Shown here one piece after another: positions 23,451-34,235 of a stretch of 64,000 nucleotides of DNA. The stretch's first letter is position 1; each line of letters starts with the position of its first letter. The translations under genes and the position numbers were made by a program. Below the pieces are notes generated by a model. The model was not told where the DNA came from and did not search any database. It was given only the letters and a program-made list of their open reading frames with translations. Source of the DNA: Hsuehochloa calcarea. Lineage: Eukaryota > Streptophyta > Magnoliopsida > Poales > Poaceae. Location of the stretch: positions 26,114,223 through 26,178,222 of the forward strand of contig CM070609.1 in NCBI GenBank assembly GCA_036346395.1, written 5' to 3'.

Positions 23451-25766
23451 ACAACAACAGAGAGAGCAAATAAATACCAAACTCATAACAAATGAACTCC
23501 AAAATGAACAAGACCAGTGCCATTAGCAAGATCTTGATTTTAGAAAATTTTAGAAACTTGTTTCATAATTTTTGGAGTTGTAAAGAAAAAGATAAGAATT
23601 TTTGAAGTTTTTTAATGAAATTTTAATTGAAAACAAAAAGCAGAAAACCCGAATTTCCTCGTGCCGACATGTGGCGTGCCTCGTGCTCGTTCACGGCCTC
23701 AGTAAGCGTGGACTCGGCCACGCACACCGGCCCACGGCATCGCTGTCGCGCGCCCACTGTCGCACAACACGGGTGGGTCCCACTGTCGGTGGCGACGGCG
23801 ATAAAAACGGCGACGCACATTTATTCGGAATTGAATCGAGTAATTAAGAAATCAGTCGGGGAAAGAAAGAACAATGAAAGAAGAAGAAATTTCTGAAAAA
23901 GGGGTTATTCGCATTTATTCGACAACCTGGGCCTCGGGCCGCGGCCCAGGGGGGAAGCCCACCTAGTGGCCGGCCAAAAGGGGGGTCCCACCCCCAAAAC
24001 CCTAATCCCACCTCTTTTCTCCCCCTTTCCCCCATGGAGCCGCCCCTCTTTGCTCTTGTGCCGCCATCCCCACCTCCTCTTGCGCCTCCCCTATGCCACC
24101 ACATCCCCAGCAGTGCCTCCACCCTCCCCGGCGAAGCCCCTTGCTGCTGCCCATTGGAAGGAAGGCGAGGAGACGACAATTGGAGGGCCGGCCAAGTGGA
24201 GGTAGCAGATCAGATTTATTTAGCACTGTTGCTCGTCAGTTTTGGGTAAGATGCATATGTTTTCTGATCTGACCACCTCTTAGAAAGTCGTAGCCCTTGG
24301 TCTTAGATTTCTTTAGGCACCGAGATCACCCGATTTGGAGTTACGGATTAGAACTTATGATAGTTTTTGTGCAACTGTTCAGGAGAGCTGACGAGATTTG
24401 ACAGTTTGTTTGTCTGGCCAGTAATAAATATCTAGATACCGAATAAGTTAGGTAACCCAACACGAAACTTGTGGGAAATTTAGTAAGATTTCTATGTTGA
24501 TAAAGAACACAATTTTTAGAGGTGGCAATCAAAAGTTATGGAATTTTTACCGCCGCTGTTTTCTGACTGTCAAATTGAAGGGACAGAAAACTTCACCTGG
24601 ATATAAGAATTAGTAGGATGCCAAATCAGGGGACTTTCCCAACTAGATTATTGTAGCTAGTTTTGTCCTAATTCTAGAGAGTCCAAGATCATCCCGTTCC
24701 GAGTTGCGTAGTAAAAGTTATACTATTTTTAGCGCTGCTGTCCCGTAGTCCTTTCTGCTAGACTGTCAGGAAGGTGGAGTAAAACCTGTATTCGAACCCT
24801 AGGTCTTGAGGAGTTGGGTTAAGGGGCGTAAACGGAGTCCTCTTTTCAGCGTATTTATTGTTAGCGCTATTCTTGTGTAGGAGGCGTAGTCCCAGAGTAG
24901 AGGCACCATCTTTGATTCTTCGCGCGCCGTAGCGGAAAAAAGGCAAGTGCAATTTTAGTACGACATTGTGTGTTGGGCAATATGGTTGATTTGATGCGTG
25001 CTTAATATGATTATACGTGATGAAAGTGTTTATTACACATTGTTTATATGATGATTGATAATCGATAATTCTTATGAGAACATATTGTGGATTGTCCATG
25101 TCATTTCATATCAATCATGCATGTTGGCATGAGATACCCATGGGAGTGGGCATTGAGATCCCCATATTTAAGATATGGGCAATGGGTCCCCATCTAAAAA
25201 GGATGGACAATGGGTCTCCGCATTTGATAATGCGGGCATGAGTGAACACCGATGGGTGTAACACTTCGCAATACCGGTATATGCAAAAGAGGAAAGAAAA
25301 GTGCATTTGAGCAATTTGCATAGCATGAGCATATGAAATGTTTATTATTGAGAATTGTAGATGGATGATGATAGTTACAGTTGTTTATGTTATTGTCTTG
25401 CTAAATGTACTTTGCTGAGTCTTGGACTCACTCTTGATGTTACTGTGTTTTTAGTTACCCAGTTTGTGGACATCATGCATGGGAGGGAGTAGATTTATGC
25501 TTGGATGCACATTGGCACGAACCAATTCTCCATTGAATAAACAATTTGAATGATAGTTTAGAATCTGAGTAAACCGCTTAAGGTTTCTTATATTTATGCT
25601 TTATGCGTTTGGATAATTGTTTATTCCTATTGTTAGCTATGCAAACCCCCGGTATGGTTAGTTATTCAAAGGAGAACCTGCTGAAAGTTAGCAAAATGTC
25701 TTTGTTTAATTTGTAATTTTGTTAGTGTGGTAGCATTCCAGGCTCAGGTGGGTCTGGGGTGCTACA
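23451..25766. repeat. Mixed LTR-derived interior, partly plus sense
   Basis: The stretch from about 24000 reads like a plus-sense LTR: AACCCTAATCCC leader-like text, then an AT-rich part with GCTGAGTCTTGGACTCAC, ending GGTCTGGGGTGCTACA at 25766. The minus-sense LTR promoter side resumes at 25767. This suggests a plus-sense LTR nested in the minus-sense one, but I could not find matching target duplications or the left boundary. No gene is seen. Confidence 0.4.
25130..25240. repeat. Array of four small hairpins with covarying stems
   Basis: Units of about 27-30 bp each carry a hairpin. CCCATAT (25161-25167) pairs with ATATGGG (25173-25179). CCATC (25190-25194) pairs with GATGG (25202-25206). 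CCGCATT (25218-25224) pairs with AATGCGG (25229-25235). A shorter CCCA/TGGG hairpin precedes them at 25137-25150. Linkers are similar (GGGCAATGGGTC), while stem sequences differ in a paired way. Confidence 0.8.
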
Positions 25767-26340
25767 ATGAAGGGGCGGCGGCGGCTCGGGAGGCGAAGCG
25801 ACGGCGTCGGAGACGAGCGGAGGAGGTGAAGTGGTAGAGGGGGAGGAAGGAGAAGAAGGAGGCGGCCCGGCTACTTATAGCCGACGGGCGAGGATAAAGG
25901 GAGAGGGGCTCGGGCGCACGCGCAGTCCTGAGGCTACGACAGAGGGGATTGGCGGGGGCGGGTGGTGATGCGACTGGGCGGGGAGGAAGCGTGCTGCACC
26001 GAGCGAAGGAGGTGACATGAGCGGGACGGTGCAGAGGTGGGGGATTGTGGGAGGAGGGGCGTTGACGGGACTGGGCAGAGAGGTGCTGTGGCCGACGGTA
26101 GAAGGGGGAGATGGTAGAGGGGGAAGAGGCGCGGTTGGTGGAATGTGGCGGCGGCGTGCTAGCGAAGCAAGGGCGAGAGACCGGGCCGAGGCGGGCGGAG
26201 AAGAACTGGGCCGGGACGGGCCCAAACCAGGTTAGGGTTTTGCGATTTGAAGTTTTTGAAACATTTGCAAAACTCGATTTTAAAATTGAAATCCAAATTT
26301 TGATTTTTAATTGTAGTAGCAAAAAATGAGCTATACAGTA
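25767..26340 (-). repeat. Promoter-side part of a minus-sense LTR
   Basis: A GC-rich block with a minus-strand TATA-like CTATAAGTAGCC near 25870-25880 and AT-rich text toward 26340. The order and composition match the promoter side of the LTR at 57596-60408, where CTATAAAAGCC occurs near 59775. Open frames here are composition-driven. Confidence 0.5.
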
Positions 26341-27474
26341 AAAGAGGGGGGACCCTGGATAAGCCCAAGAGGGCTCCGGGGATCCTGAAGAGGGGACTAG
26401 CTAGTGACAAGAACGAGATGGTTATTGCTAGGGAATTCTCGCTTACTTTTTTTTCTCACCCCCACAAGGGGGGGGGGGGTGATCCCCTATTTATAGCCCC
26501 TTGTGAGGGTTTTGTATATTACCCTTCTAACCCTACCATGGTACAGTATCCATAGGGGTTGCAGGGACATTCCTCGTCCCTACGCCTAGGCTTTGGTCCA
26601 TGGTACGCGCTCCTGGACTCGGTTCACCCTAACAGAGTCTTCGGTCCAGGAGCGGCAGCAGAGGCCTCGGGTTCGCCCTGAGGGCCTCTCAGCTCCCGGC
26701 CTCGCGGGGCTTGGGCCCTCCGGTGCTCCGGCCCGCCGGGTGCCCCAAGGTCTTGCCGCTCCGGCCTCGTGGGGCTTCGGGTCCTCCGGTGCTTGCCCGC
26801 CGGGTGGCCCGGGTCTTGTTGCCTCCAGCCTCGCGGGGCTTTGGGTCCTCCGGTGCTTCGCCCCGCCGGGTGGCCCGGTCTTGTTGCCTCCGTGCCTCGC
26901 GGGCTTCGGGTCCTTCGGGTGCTTGCCCCCGGGTGGCCCGGGTCTTGCTGCCCGGACGAAGCGGGGCTTCGGGGGTCCTCCGGGGTGCTTCGCCTGGGCG
27001 TTGTGGCCGGTGGGGCCATCCCTACGACAAGCCCCTCGCGGTCGAGGTCCTGCTTCGCCATGGCTGAAACCGCGCCGTTTTTCTCCGAAGGGCTTGGGCA
27101 CACTGTCCCCTTCGGCCTAGCGGAGCTGCCTTCGGCATGACTTATCCTTTTGGCCATTTGCTTGAGCCGTCTGGACTAGCGGCAGCCGGTTGCTTTAATG
27201 CGATGCGATTAGTCATTAATGGGACGTGCCGCTTCCTTGATCGTTGCGCCGATTTGTTAATGAGTCGCGCCGCTTCGTTTTTGGTGCGTGACCGTTGGGT
27301 TTTAGGCCACACGCGTCACTTGCTGGGCAGTCGCGTCTCGTCGATTCCCGTGCCCCATCGTTTCATGGCCCTGGGGTGGGTATAAATACGGGGTTGAGGC
27401 CCCCCTGGCTCAGTTGCATCTCTTCATTTTTCGCCGTCTACTTCTTGCGCTTTCTTGCCGCATCTTGTTGCTAG
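26341..27474 (+). mobile_element. LTR or leader of a gypsy-type element
   Basis: Contains a G12 run at 26468-26479, a TATA-like TATTTATAG near 26488, the 64-bp tandem repeat described separately, and a strong TATAAATA at 27381-27388, 94 bp before the next ORF's ATG. GC-rich, no splice-like structure. It probably drives transcription of the following ORF. No termini were identified. Confidence 0.45.
26699..27005. repeat. Tandem repeat, about 64-bp unit, nearly five copies
   Basis: Units start at 26699, 26764, 26828, 26894 and about 26956. Each has GCCTCGCGGGGCTT, then GGTCCTCCGGTGCTT, then GCCGGGTGGCCCGGGTCTTG. The three long reading frames through it are repeat artefacts rich in Gly, Pro and Arg. 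Confidence 0.85.
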
Positions 27475-28043
27475 ATGACGAAGCGCGTGCGAGACGAGGG
27501 GGCTCTGGTGATACTTACTGATGAGCTGGGCCGGTCTCTGGTGACGCCTGCGGTCCTCCGAGTGCTTACGAAGGAAGGAAAAGTTGCAGACCTTTCCCTC
27601 GTTCGGGCCCCCGGGGTGGAGACGGTTCCCACACCCCGAGAGAACGAGGCTGTTCTGTTCTGCTCCTACCTCGACGCGGGCCTCCGACTTCCATGCGTGG
27701 GGTTGGTGAGCTGCGTGTTGCAGCTCTACCGTGTGGAGCTTGCTCAGTTGACCCTGAACTCCCTTGTAAAACTCGGGGTCTTCGAGTGGGTTCTTCACTC
27801 CGCCGGTGCAGCCGGAGAGGGTAGGCTCTTCGCCTATCTTCACGACACCCGTTGCCAGCCGAAAAAAAAGAAAGATACTGGGGAGACACTGAACTTCGGG
27901 AGCGTCAACTTCCAACCGAAGGCGTGTTTCCTTCGGTACGTGCCCGCTCCTGCCTCCCGCAACAGCTGGGAGACGGACTGAACCCGGAGGTGGTTCTACC
28001 ACACGTCCCCATGTGAGGATGGGCTGCGGTCGTGCGGGGTCTT
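27475..28043 (+). pseudogene. PF04195-like gypsy-type transposon protein, truncated
   Basis: From ATG at 27475 (MTKRVRDEGALV) the frame gives 168 residues to TGA at 27979-27981. It includes APGVETVPTPRENEAVLF, FCSYLDAGLRLPCVGLV and LTLNSLVKLGVFEWVLHS, and later FGSVNFQPK. This layout (acidic lead, GLRLP, hydrophobic LxxLGVF block, NFGxxNF) is what I know as the 'putative gypsy type transposon' domain, PF04195. The domain normally continues through a Trp-Phe-Tyr segment, and TRRWFYHTS follows in frame right after the TGA, so the stop is premature. An LTR begins at 28044 and removes the rest. A TATAAATA box lies 94 bp upstream. Molecular function of the family is unknown to me. Confidence 0.6.
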
Positions 28044-31000
28044 TGTGAGACCCCGGTTTATCAGGCTTGTAATGCTTGACCACCCACTCGGTCCTAGCAT
28101 CACAAATCAAATAAACCGAGACTCGAGATATGTATACTTCCCAGGAATGCAGTATACACACCCCTTTACAACAAGTATGTATCAATTTCATTCAAACACA
28201 TAGAACAAGCAAGAGCACAAACCAGAAGTTAATCTAAATAAAGGATAGTTAATACAAAAGAGAGGCCGACTGCCAAAATCATACAAATAACTAATTAGAT
28301 AGCGAAGTGAAATGCCATAAGATGGCGATAAACAAAAGAGCCAGTCAGTGTGCCTTTACCCACAAGGCAACTGACCGGACCGCCAAGCTAGTCGTCAAAC
28401 CCGCAGCACATTTCACAAAAGTGAGGCCCATAGGGCTCAGCTTCCTCCTCTGCAACAAATAGTTAAGCAAAGCAAATGAGTACAAAAATTATACTCCGCA
28501 AGACTTACGTGTAGAATAACAGACCTATACATATGCTACATGCAAGCTTATTTGAGTGGAGGATGTTTGTTTCATCTTCGACATAAAGCAATCTTTATTT
28601 GCAATAAGATAGTACATTTGAAAGCAAGTTTACAATCTGTTTTTATTGTTCAAATAACAGTAAATGACAACATAATAACAATAAATAGATGACAACAACA
28701 TCCTGGAAGTGACTAACCACTAGTCACCACAACAATAGCATGAATTACCCATTCATGCCAAACATGTCAAATTTTAATTAAAAGGTTGTAGTCTAATTCT
28801 CACGGGGCGTATCCAAGCGTGTCCATAACCTAGGATGAGGCTATTCGAATAGTTTTATCCCTGCAGGGGTGTACCAATGTACCCACACGCCAGACCGCCT
28901 TTTTGCCAAGCTATGAAGCACACTTCCTTATGTATGCCGGCACGGCTAAGTCCTACGAGACCTTTCCAATATTATGTATTAACTACGAGTCACCTGTATG
29001 GATAGAAACCCACACGTTGTGTCGGAGTCATCGTAAAGCCTCGGTCTACCCATCGCGGGTAAAGCCTTGGACAACTACGATACCCCTCGAGGTGGAGAAC
29101 CTACCCGGAACTCCACCACCGCACACCCAACACAATAACACAAATCCTTTTTCACCCAACACACACAAACGCCCTCCTGCGACTCGGAGCTAACACACGC
29201 CAAAATACTCAGTCAAGAGAGGTCCCATATACCTCTCGTGTGGTTAGCACGCAAATTGCTCAGTACGGTGGCGCAAGTAATTCGGTCCTTGTTGACTTAG
29301 GCATACCACCACAATCCAAACAACCACACCATCCAACCAATATGCCCAAGTCTAAATCAAATTTTTCATTTTCAGATTTTGACTTTATAAAATAACAAAG
29401 CACAAGTGCTGGACATAAAGGAATAATAATTAGATGTGTGATCAAGATCATCGACTAAATCGATGATCGCCCATTACTACCGAAACTAAGCATTTCTAAG
29501 CAATTTCAAATCGCAATCTACTAAGTGACAAGAGCTCATCCAACGAACTCCAATCACAGCAAATAACCTAGGCTCAGGTAGTAGAGGATAATCAATTCCT
29601 ACAGATTATGCAACTATAGGATCCACTAATCATAATTTAACACAACATAGCAATGCATACATACAAGTTGCAAACAATATATTAGACTTGAAAAATACTG
29701 GGATTAACATGATCAAACTACTTGCCTGGTTGCTGCTGCTCAATATGTTGCTGAGGGTCACTCGTGGTTAACACAATCGTTGGAACCTAACGAAATAGCG
29801 AAAAAGAATCGATAAGAACGATGAATACGAAAAAGACTCAGCAACAAACTTTTTCCGAATGCCTTGAAAATTTTACAGCAGCAAGAGCATGATTTATAAG
29901 GAATTTAGCAATAAGAACTAATTGATTTGGATTCTTAATGCAAAATATATGATCAAAACAAATCTGCTCAGCCTTTTAAATCACAAATACTACTATTCAT
30001 TGTAATTAAATTATTTGGCAATATTTTCTAGAAAGGTGGTGAAGTTAAAAATTTTACAGTGAATCAAGTACCTCATGAGATGAACAACCCAATTACATTC
30101 ATCTCATTTGGAGCTATGATGCACTTTCTACAATTTTCCAAAGCCATGAAATGAGCAAAAGTAAAATGCATAAGTAAACTTTTTGGGAAAAGTAACATGT
30201 TCAAAACTAATTTTCACTATAAGCTCATTAATAGAGGAATCCAAAAAAATTAGATTCACTCAAAAATAGTTTACAGAGAAATAGTTATGCATTTTACCAG
30301 TTAATTATATTTTTCAGTTAACAAATAATCCTTTCGGGAAAATCCGAAATTAAAACAACGTGGACGAACTTGGATCGTTGATCTTGGATCCAACGGCCCA
30401 AGTCCACGGGACAAGGCGCGCGCGCACGCGGCTCACAAACCCCACCGTTGGATTTAGATCCAACGGTCCACGTGGATCGAAACGTTCAGACGGTCCAACG
30501 TTCGAGCTAATGTGGGCCGTTGATCTAAAGATGGACAGTTCACAACGAAAGAACTTCCGAACGGTCTGAACGTTCACGCGAACCTGGGTCGTTGATCTAG
30601 AGATCGACAGTCCACAGAGAACTACGTTTAAACGCTCGCGTACAGTTCATCCGACAAAACTCAACGGCGAAGGGAGGTTCACCGCCGGCGACTCTGGCCA
30701 CGGCGGCGAGAGCTAAGGCCCAAAACGGGTCCGCAATAGCTTTGCGCATACAATGGGACCAATTACTGCGGCTGCAGCAGTCTAGAACGCTGGCAAGCCG
30801 GAGTTGACAGTGGTGACAAAAACGGCCGAAACCGAAAAATACAAAGAAGCTCCGCTGCGGTCCAAAGTGCCAAGCATCTAAGGACTAAAGTGGAGCTACC
30901 TAAGCACTGGAGAGACACAGAGGAGATCGGAGCTGCTCCGGCGACAAATGTGGTGCTTTCGGCCAAAAATTAGGGATTTCCACGTCAGCCAAGCCCTGGG

Positions 31001-31650
31001 GAAGATAAGTGAAATTGAGCGAGGGTTAAGCCCTGGAGAATAAAGAGGGAGCAAGAAATGGAGAGGGAGAGCCACTGTGGTACCGTCTTCACCGTGAGCT
31101 TGAATCTTGGCAATGGCGGCCGAAATGGTTTCGGGTGAATCAAGCTCAAACAAGCACCGAGGTGGCTAGCTAGAGCTGTGGAAATGCTAAAGGAAGCCAA
31201 GAGAGGAAATAAGGGAGCTTAAATAGCTGAGATGACAGAGAACAACGGTAACATTTCTCCTCGGGTCAAACCTGCCATGGGAGCTCTGAAGCGATGGGAG
31301 CAATTGAGCAATGGACGTTTGATGGCGGTGCACGATGGGCAATTAATGCGAGCAGAAGGAGCAGTTGGCCATGATACAGAGTGGATAGGGCACTGCGACG
31401 GCCCCGACTTTCTCTGTCCATGGCGCAGCGCGCATACAAGCGAGGGAGCACGAGGAAGGAGACGACTTCGCCCCCGTTGGATCAAAATCGAACGGTTCAA
31501 ATGAATGGGACGATTGGCCGGTCCGAACGTTCACTCAATCCAGGCCGTTATCTCCAAATCTGACGATTCAAGGGAATGGGGCGATCGGCCGGTCCGAACG
31601 TTCACTCAATCCAGACCGTGATCTCCAAATCAGACGGTTCCCCTGTGATC
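28044..31650 (-). repeat. Long gypsy-type LTR, minus sense
   Basis: Begins TGTGAGACCCCGG at 28044, cutting the preceding ORF. The module lies at about 28815-28895 with CTATTCGAATAG at 28841-28852. A promoter-side region has a minus-strand TATTTAAG box at 31218-31225, with tandem 71-bp repeats upstream of it. A cluster of CCGTTGATC and AACGTTC motifs spans 30367-30620. The 5' boundary near 31650 is approximate, and a Sirevirus fragment follows. Open frames on either strand are not convincing genes. Confidence 0.55.
31496..31640. repeat. 71-bp tandem duplication upstream of an LTR TATA box
   Basis: Two copies begin at 31496 and 31567 (TTCAA), and a third starts at 31638. Each has GGCCGGTCCGAACGTTCACT, then CAATCCAG, then ATCTCCAAATC and GACGGTT. 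Differences are scattered substitutions. They lie about 270 bp upstream of the minus-strand TATTTAAG, an enhancer-like position. Confidence 0.85.
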
Positions 31651-31724
31651 GAATCGACAACGCTCCGCGCCAATCGTGGACCATGCGATGACGATCCGAT
31701 GGCTGACAGCGCACGCGCTCGATG

Positions 31725-34235
31725 AAAAATGGTACATTCTTGTCATAGTCGATAATTTTTCTAGATACACTTGGGTGTTCTTTCTTGCTTCAAAGGATGA
31801 AGCTTTTGATCATTATCATGATCTTGTTCTTCGTTTGGCTTCTGAACTTTCGGGTGCCTTGAGAGCGATCCGCAATGACAATGGCACGGGGTTCAAGAAT
31901 GCCTCTTTTGCTTTATTTTGTGCTGAGCGTGGAATTGAGCATCAGTTCTCTTCTCCACACGTCCCTCAACAAAATGGTGTTGTGGAAAGGAAGAACAAGA
32001 CCCTGGTCGAGATGGCTAGGACGATACTAGATGAGTATAGCACACCGAGGAGGTTTTGGGTCGAAGCTATTTCTACTGCTTGCCATATTGCAATTCGTGT
32101 CTTTTTGAGACCGTCTTTGGGCAAGACTGCTTGTGAGCTTCGATTTTGTAGAAAACCCTCTGTCTCGCACTTTCGAGTTTTTGGATCCAAGTGTTTTATT
32201 CTCAAAATAGAAAATCTAGATAAATTTGAGTCAAGAACTTTTGATGGTTTATTTCTGGGTTATCCTGCGCATTCGAGGGGTTTTTGGGTTTTTAATGCTG
32301 AAACTAACCTTGTTCAGGAGACATGCAATGTCATTTTTGATGAGACTAGCCCTGGAGCTAGATCAGATATTTCAGGTGATACACATGTGACAGAACATTT
32401 TAATAGAGGAAGATGATGAAGGACTCGATGATGTTCTTCCACCTGCTGCTGTTGACGCTCCTATTCGAGCACAAGAACCTGTTGTGACTACTTCGCCTTC
32501 AGATGAGGCTCCTGCTGCATCTTCATCGTCAGAAGTACCTGCAGAGGTCGAAGAGATGCTTTCCTCTCCGGGTGCACCACTTCACATTCAAAGGCAGCAT
32601 CCTCCGGATCAGATAATATGTAAACTCCATGAGCGAGTCACTCGCTCCAAGTATCATGATCTGAACCTCTACTCTCATTCTGCTTTTGTTGCTTCTTTTG
32701 AACCCCGCGATATATTACATGCTTTATCGGATTCTAGCTGGGTTAATGCCATGCATGAGGAGTTAGAGAATTTTGAGAGGGATAAGGTTTGAAACCTAGT
32801 AGAACCACCTAGTGGCCATAATGTTATAGGAACCCGCTGGGTTTTCAAAAACAAACAAAATGAGAATGGTTCTGTGATTAGAAACAAGGCTAGGTTGGTA
32901 GCTCAGGGTTTTAGCCAAGTTGAGGGGTTAGATTTTGATGAGACCTTTGCTCCTGTTGCTAGACTAGAAGCCATTCGCATTCTGCTTGTATTTGCTGCAT
33001 CTAAGGGCTTTAGATTATATCAGACGGATGTTAAAAGTGTTTTTTTAAATAGTTTCATAGAGGAGAAAGTTTATGTTAGGCAACTCCCAGGTTTTGAGAA
33101 TCCAAAGTACCCACATCATGTATTCAAGTTATCCAAAGCCTTATATGGTCTTAAACAAGCCCCTAGAGCCTAGTATGATAGACTTAAGATCTTCTTGCTT
33201 AAGAGTGATTTTGAGATGGGTAAGGTAGACAAGACTTTGTTCATTCTTAGGCATGGTAATGACTTCCTGCTTGCTCAGATTTACGTTGATGATATTATCT
33301 TTGGTGGTTCTTCTCATGCCCTTGTTTCCAACTTTTCTGAGACTATGTCCAGAGAATTTGAGATGAGTATGATGGGAGAGTTTAATTACTTTTTGGGGCT
33401 TCAAATCAAGCAATGCAAGGAAAGGATCCTCATCCATCAGACGAAGTACACTAAGAACCTGCTCAAACGCTTCGACATGGGTGACTGCAAACCGATCTCC
33501 ACTCTCATGGCGACTTCGATTGTTTTGGATCCAGATAAGGAAGGAGAAGCCGTGGATCAACGTGAGTACCGCAGCATGATCGGCTCTCTCCTGTACCTGA
33601 CAGCCTCAAGACCGGACATCCACTTCACGGTCTTCCTCTATGCGAGGTTTCAGTCGTCTCCGAGAGCTTTCCATCGCCAAGCCGTTAAGTGCATATTTAG
33701 GTATTTACACTGTACCCTTTTGTATAGCATTTGGTATTCCTATTCTTCGGCTTTGCCCATTCGGGGGTTCTCTGATTCTGATTTTACGGGCTGTCGGCTA
33801 GATAGGAAGAGAACCTTAGGCACTTGTCACTTCCTAGTCACTTCTCTTGTCTCTTGGTCTTCTAGGAAGCAATCTTCTATTGCACAATCCACTTCTGAAG
33901 CTGAATATGTAGCTGCTGCTAGTTGCTGTAGTCAGATTTTGTGGATGGTAACCACTCTTAAGGATTATGGGTTAAATTTTGCTAGTGTTCCTCTTTTCTG
34001 TGATAACACTTCTGCCATTAATATTGCTAAGAACCCTGTGCAACACTATAGGACCAAGCACATAGACATTCACTATCACTTCCTTAGAGACCATGTCAAA
34101 AAAAGTGATATTGTGCTACACTTTGTGGAGTTCGAGGCTCAACTGGCTGATATCCTCACCAAGCCTTTAGACCCAACAAGGTTTGCCATCTTGAGGAGCG
34201 AGTTAGGGGTAATTTACCCTTTTGGGTTGGTTTGA
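31725..34235 (+). pseudogene. pol: Sirevirus-type copia pol, 5'-truncated
   Basis: Order: integrase core, hinge, reverse transcriptase, RNase H. Integrase starts abruptly inside the domain (KWYILVIVDNFSRYTWVFF), so gag, protease, the zinc-binding HHCC and the first catalytic Asp are missing. RNDNGTGFKN and NGVVERKNKTL hold the remaining acidic residues. A frameshift lies near 32400. RT has LVAQGFSQVEGLDFDETFAP, KALYGLKQAPRA and YVDDIIFGG. RNase H has SDSDFTGCRLDRKRT, STSEAEYVAAASCC and YRTKHIDIHYHFLRDH. Stops at 32790-32792 (TGA) and 33171-33173 (TAG) both replace Trp codons expected by family pattern. It ends GVIYPFGLV before TGA at 34233. It is inactive but fairly young by appearance. Confidence 0.85.

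Noticed and set aside
25130..25240. CRISPR-like array
   Set aside because: Units are contiguous, short and hairpin-forming without unique spacers, in a plant LTR context.
26586..27157. Four overlapping frames of 118-177 residues
   Set aside because: They all arise from the 64-bp tandem repeat, which stays open in several frames at once; no initiation context or homology.
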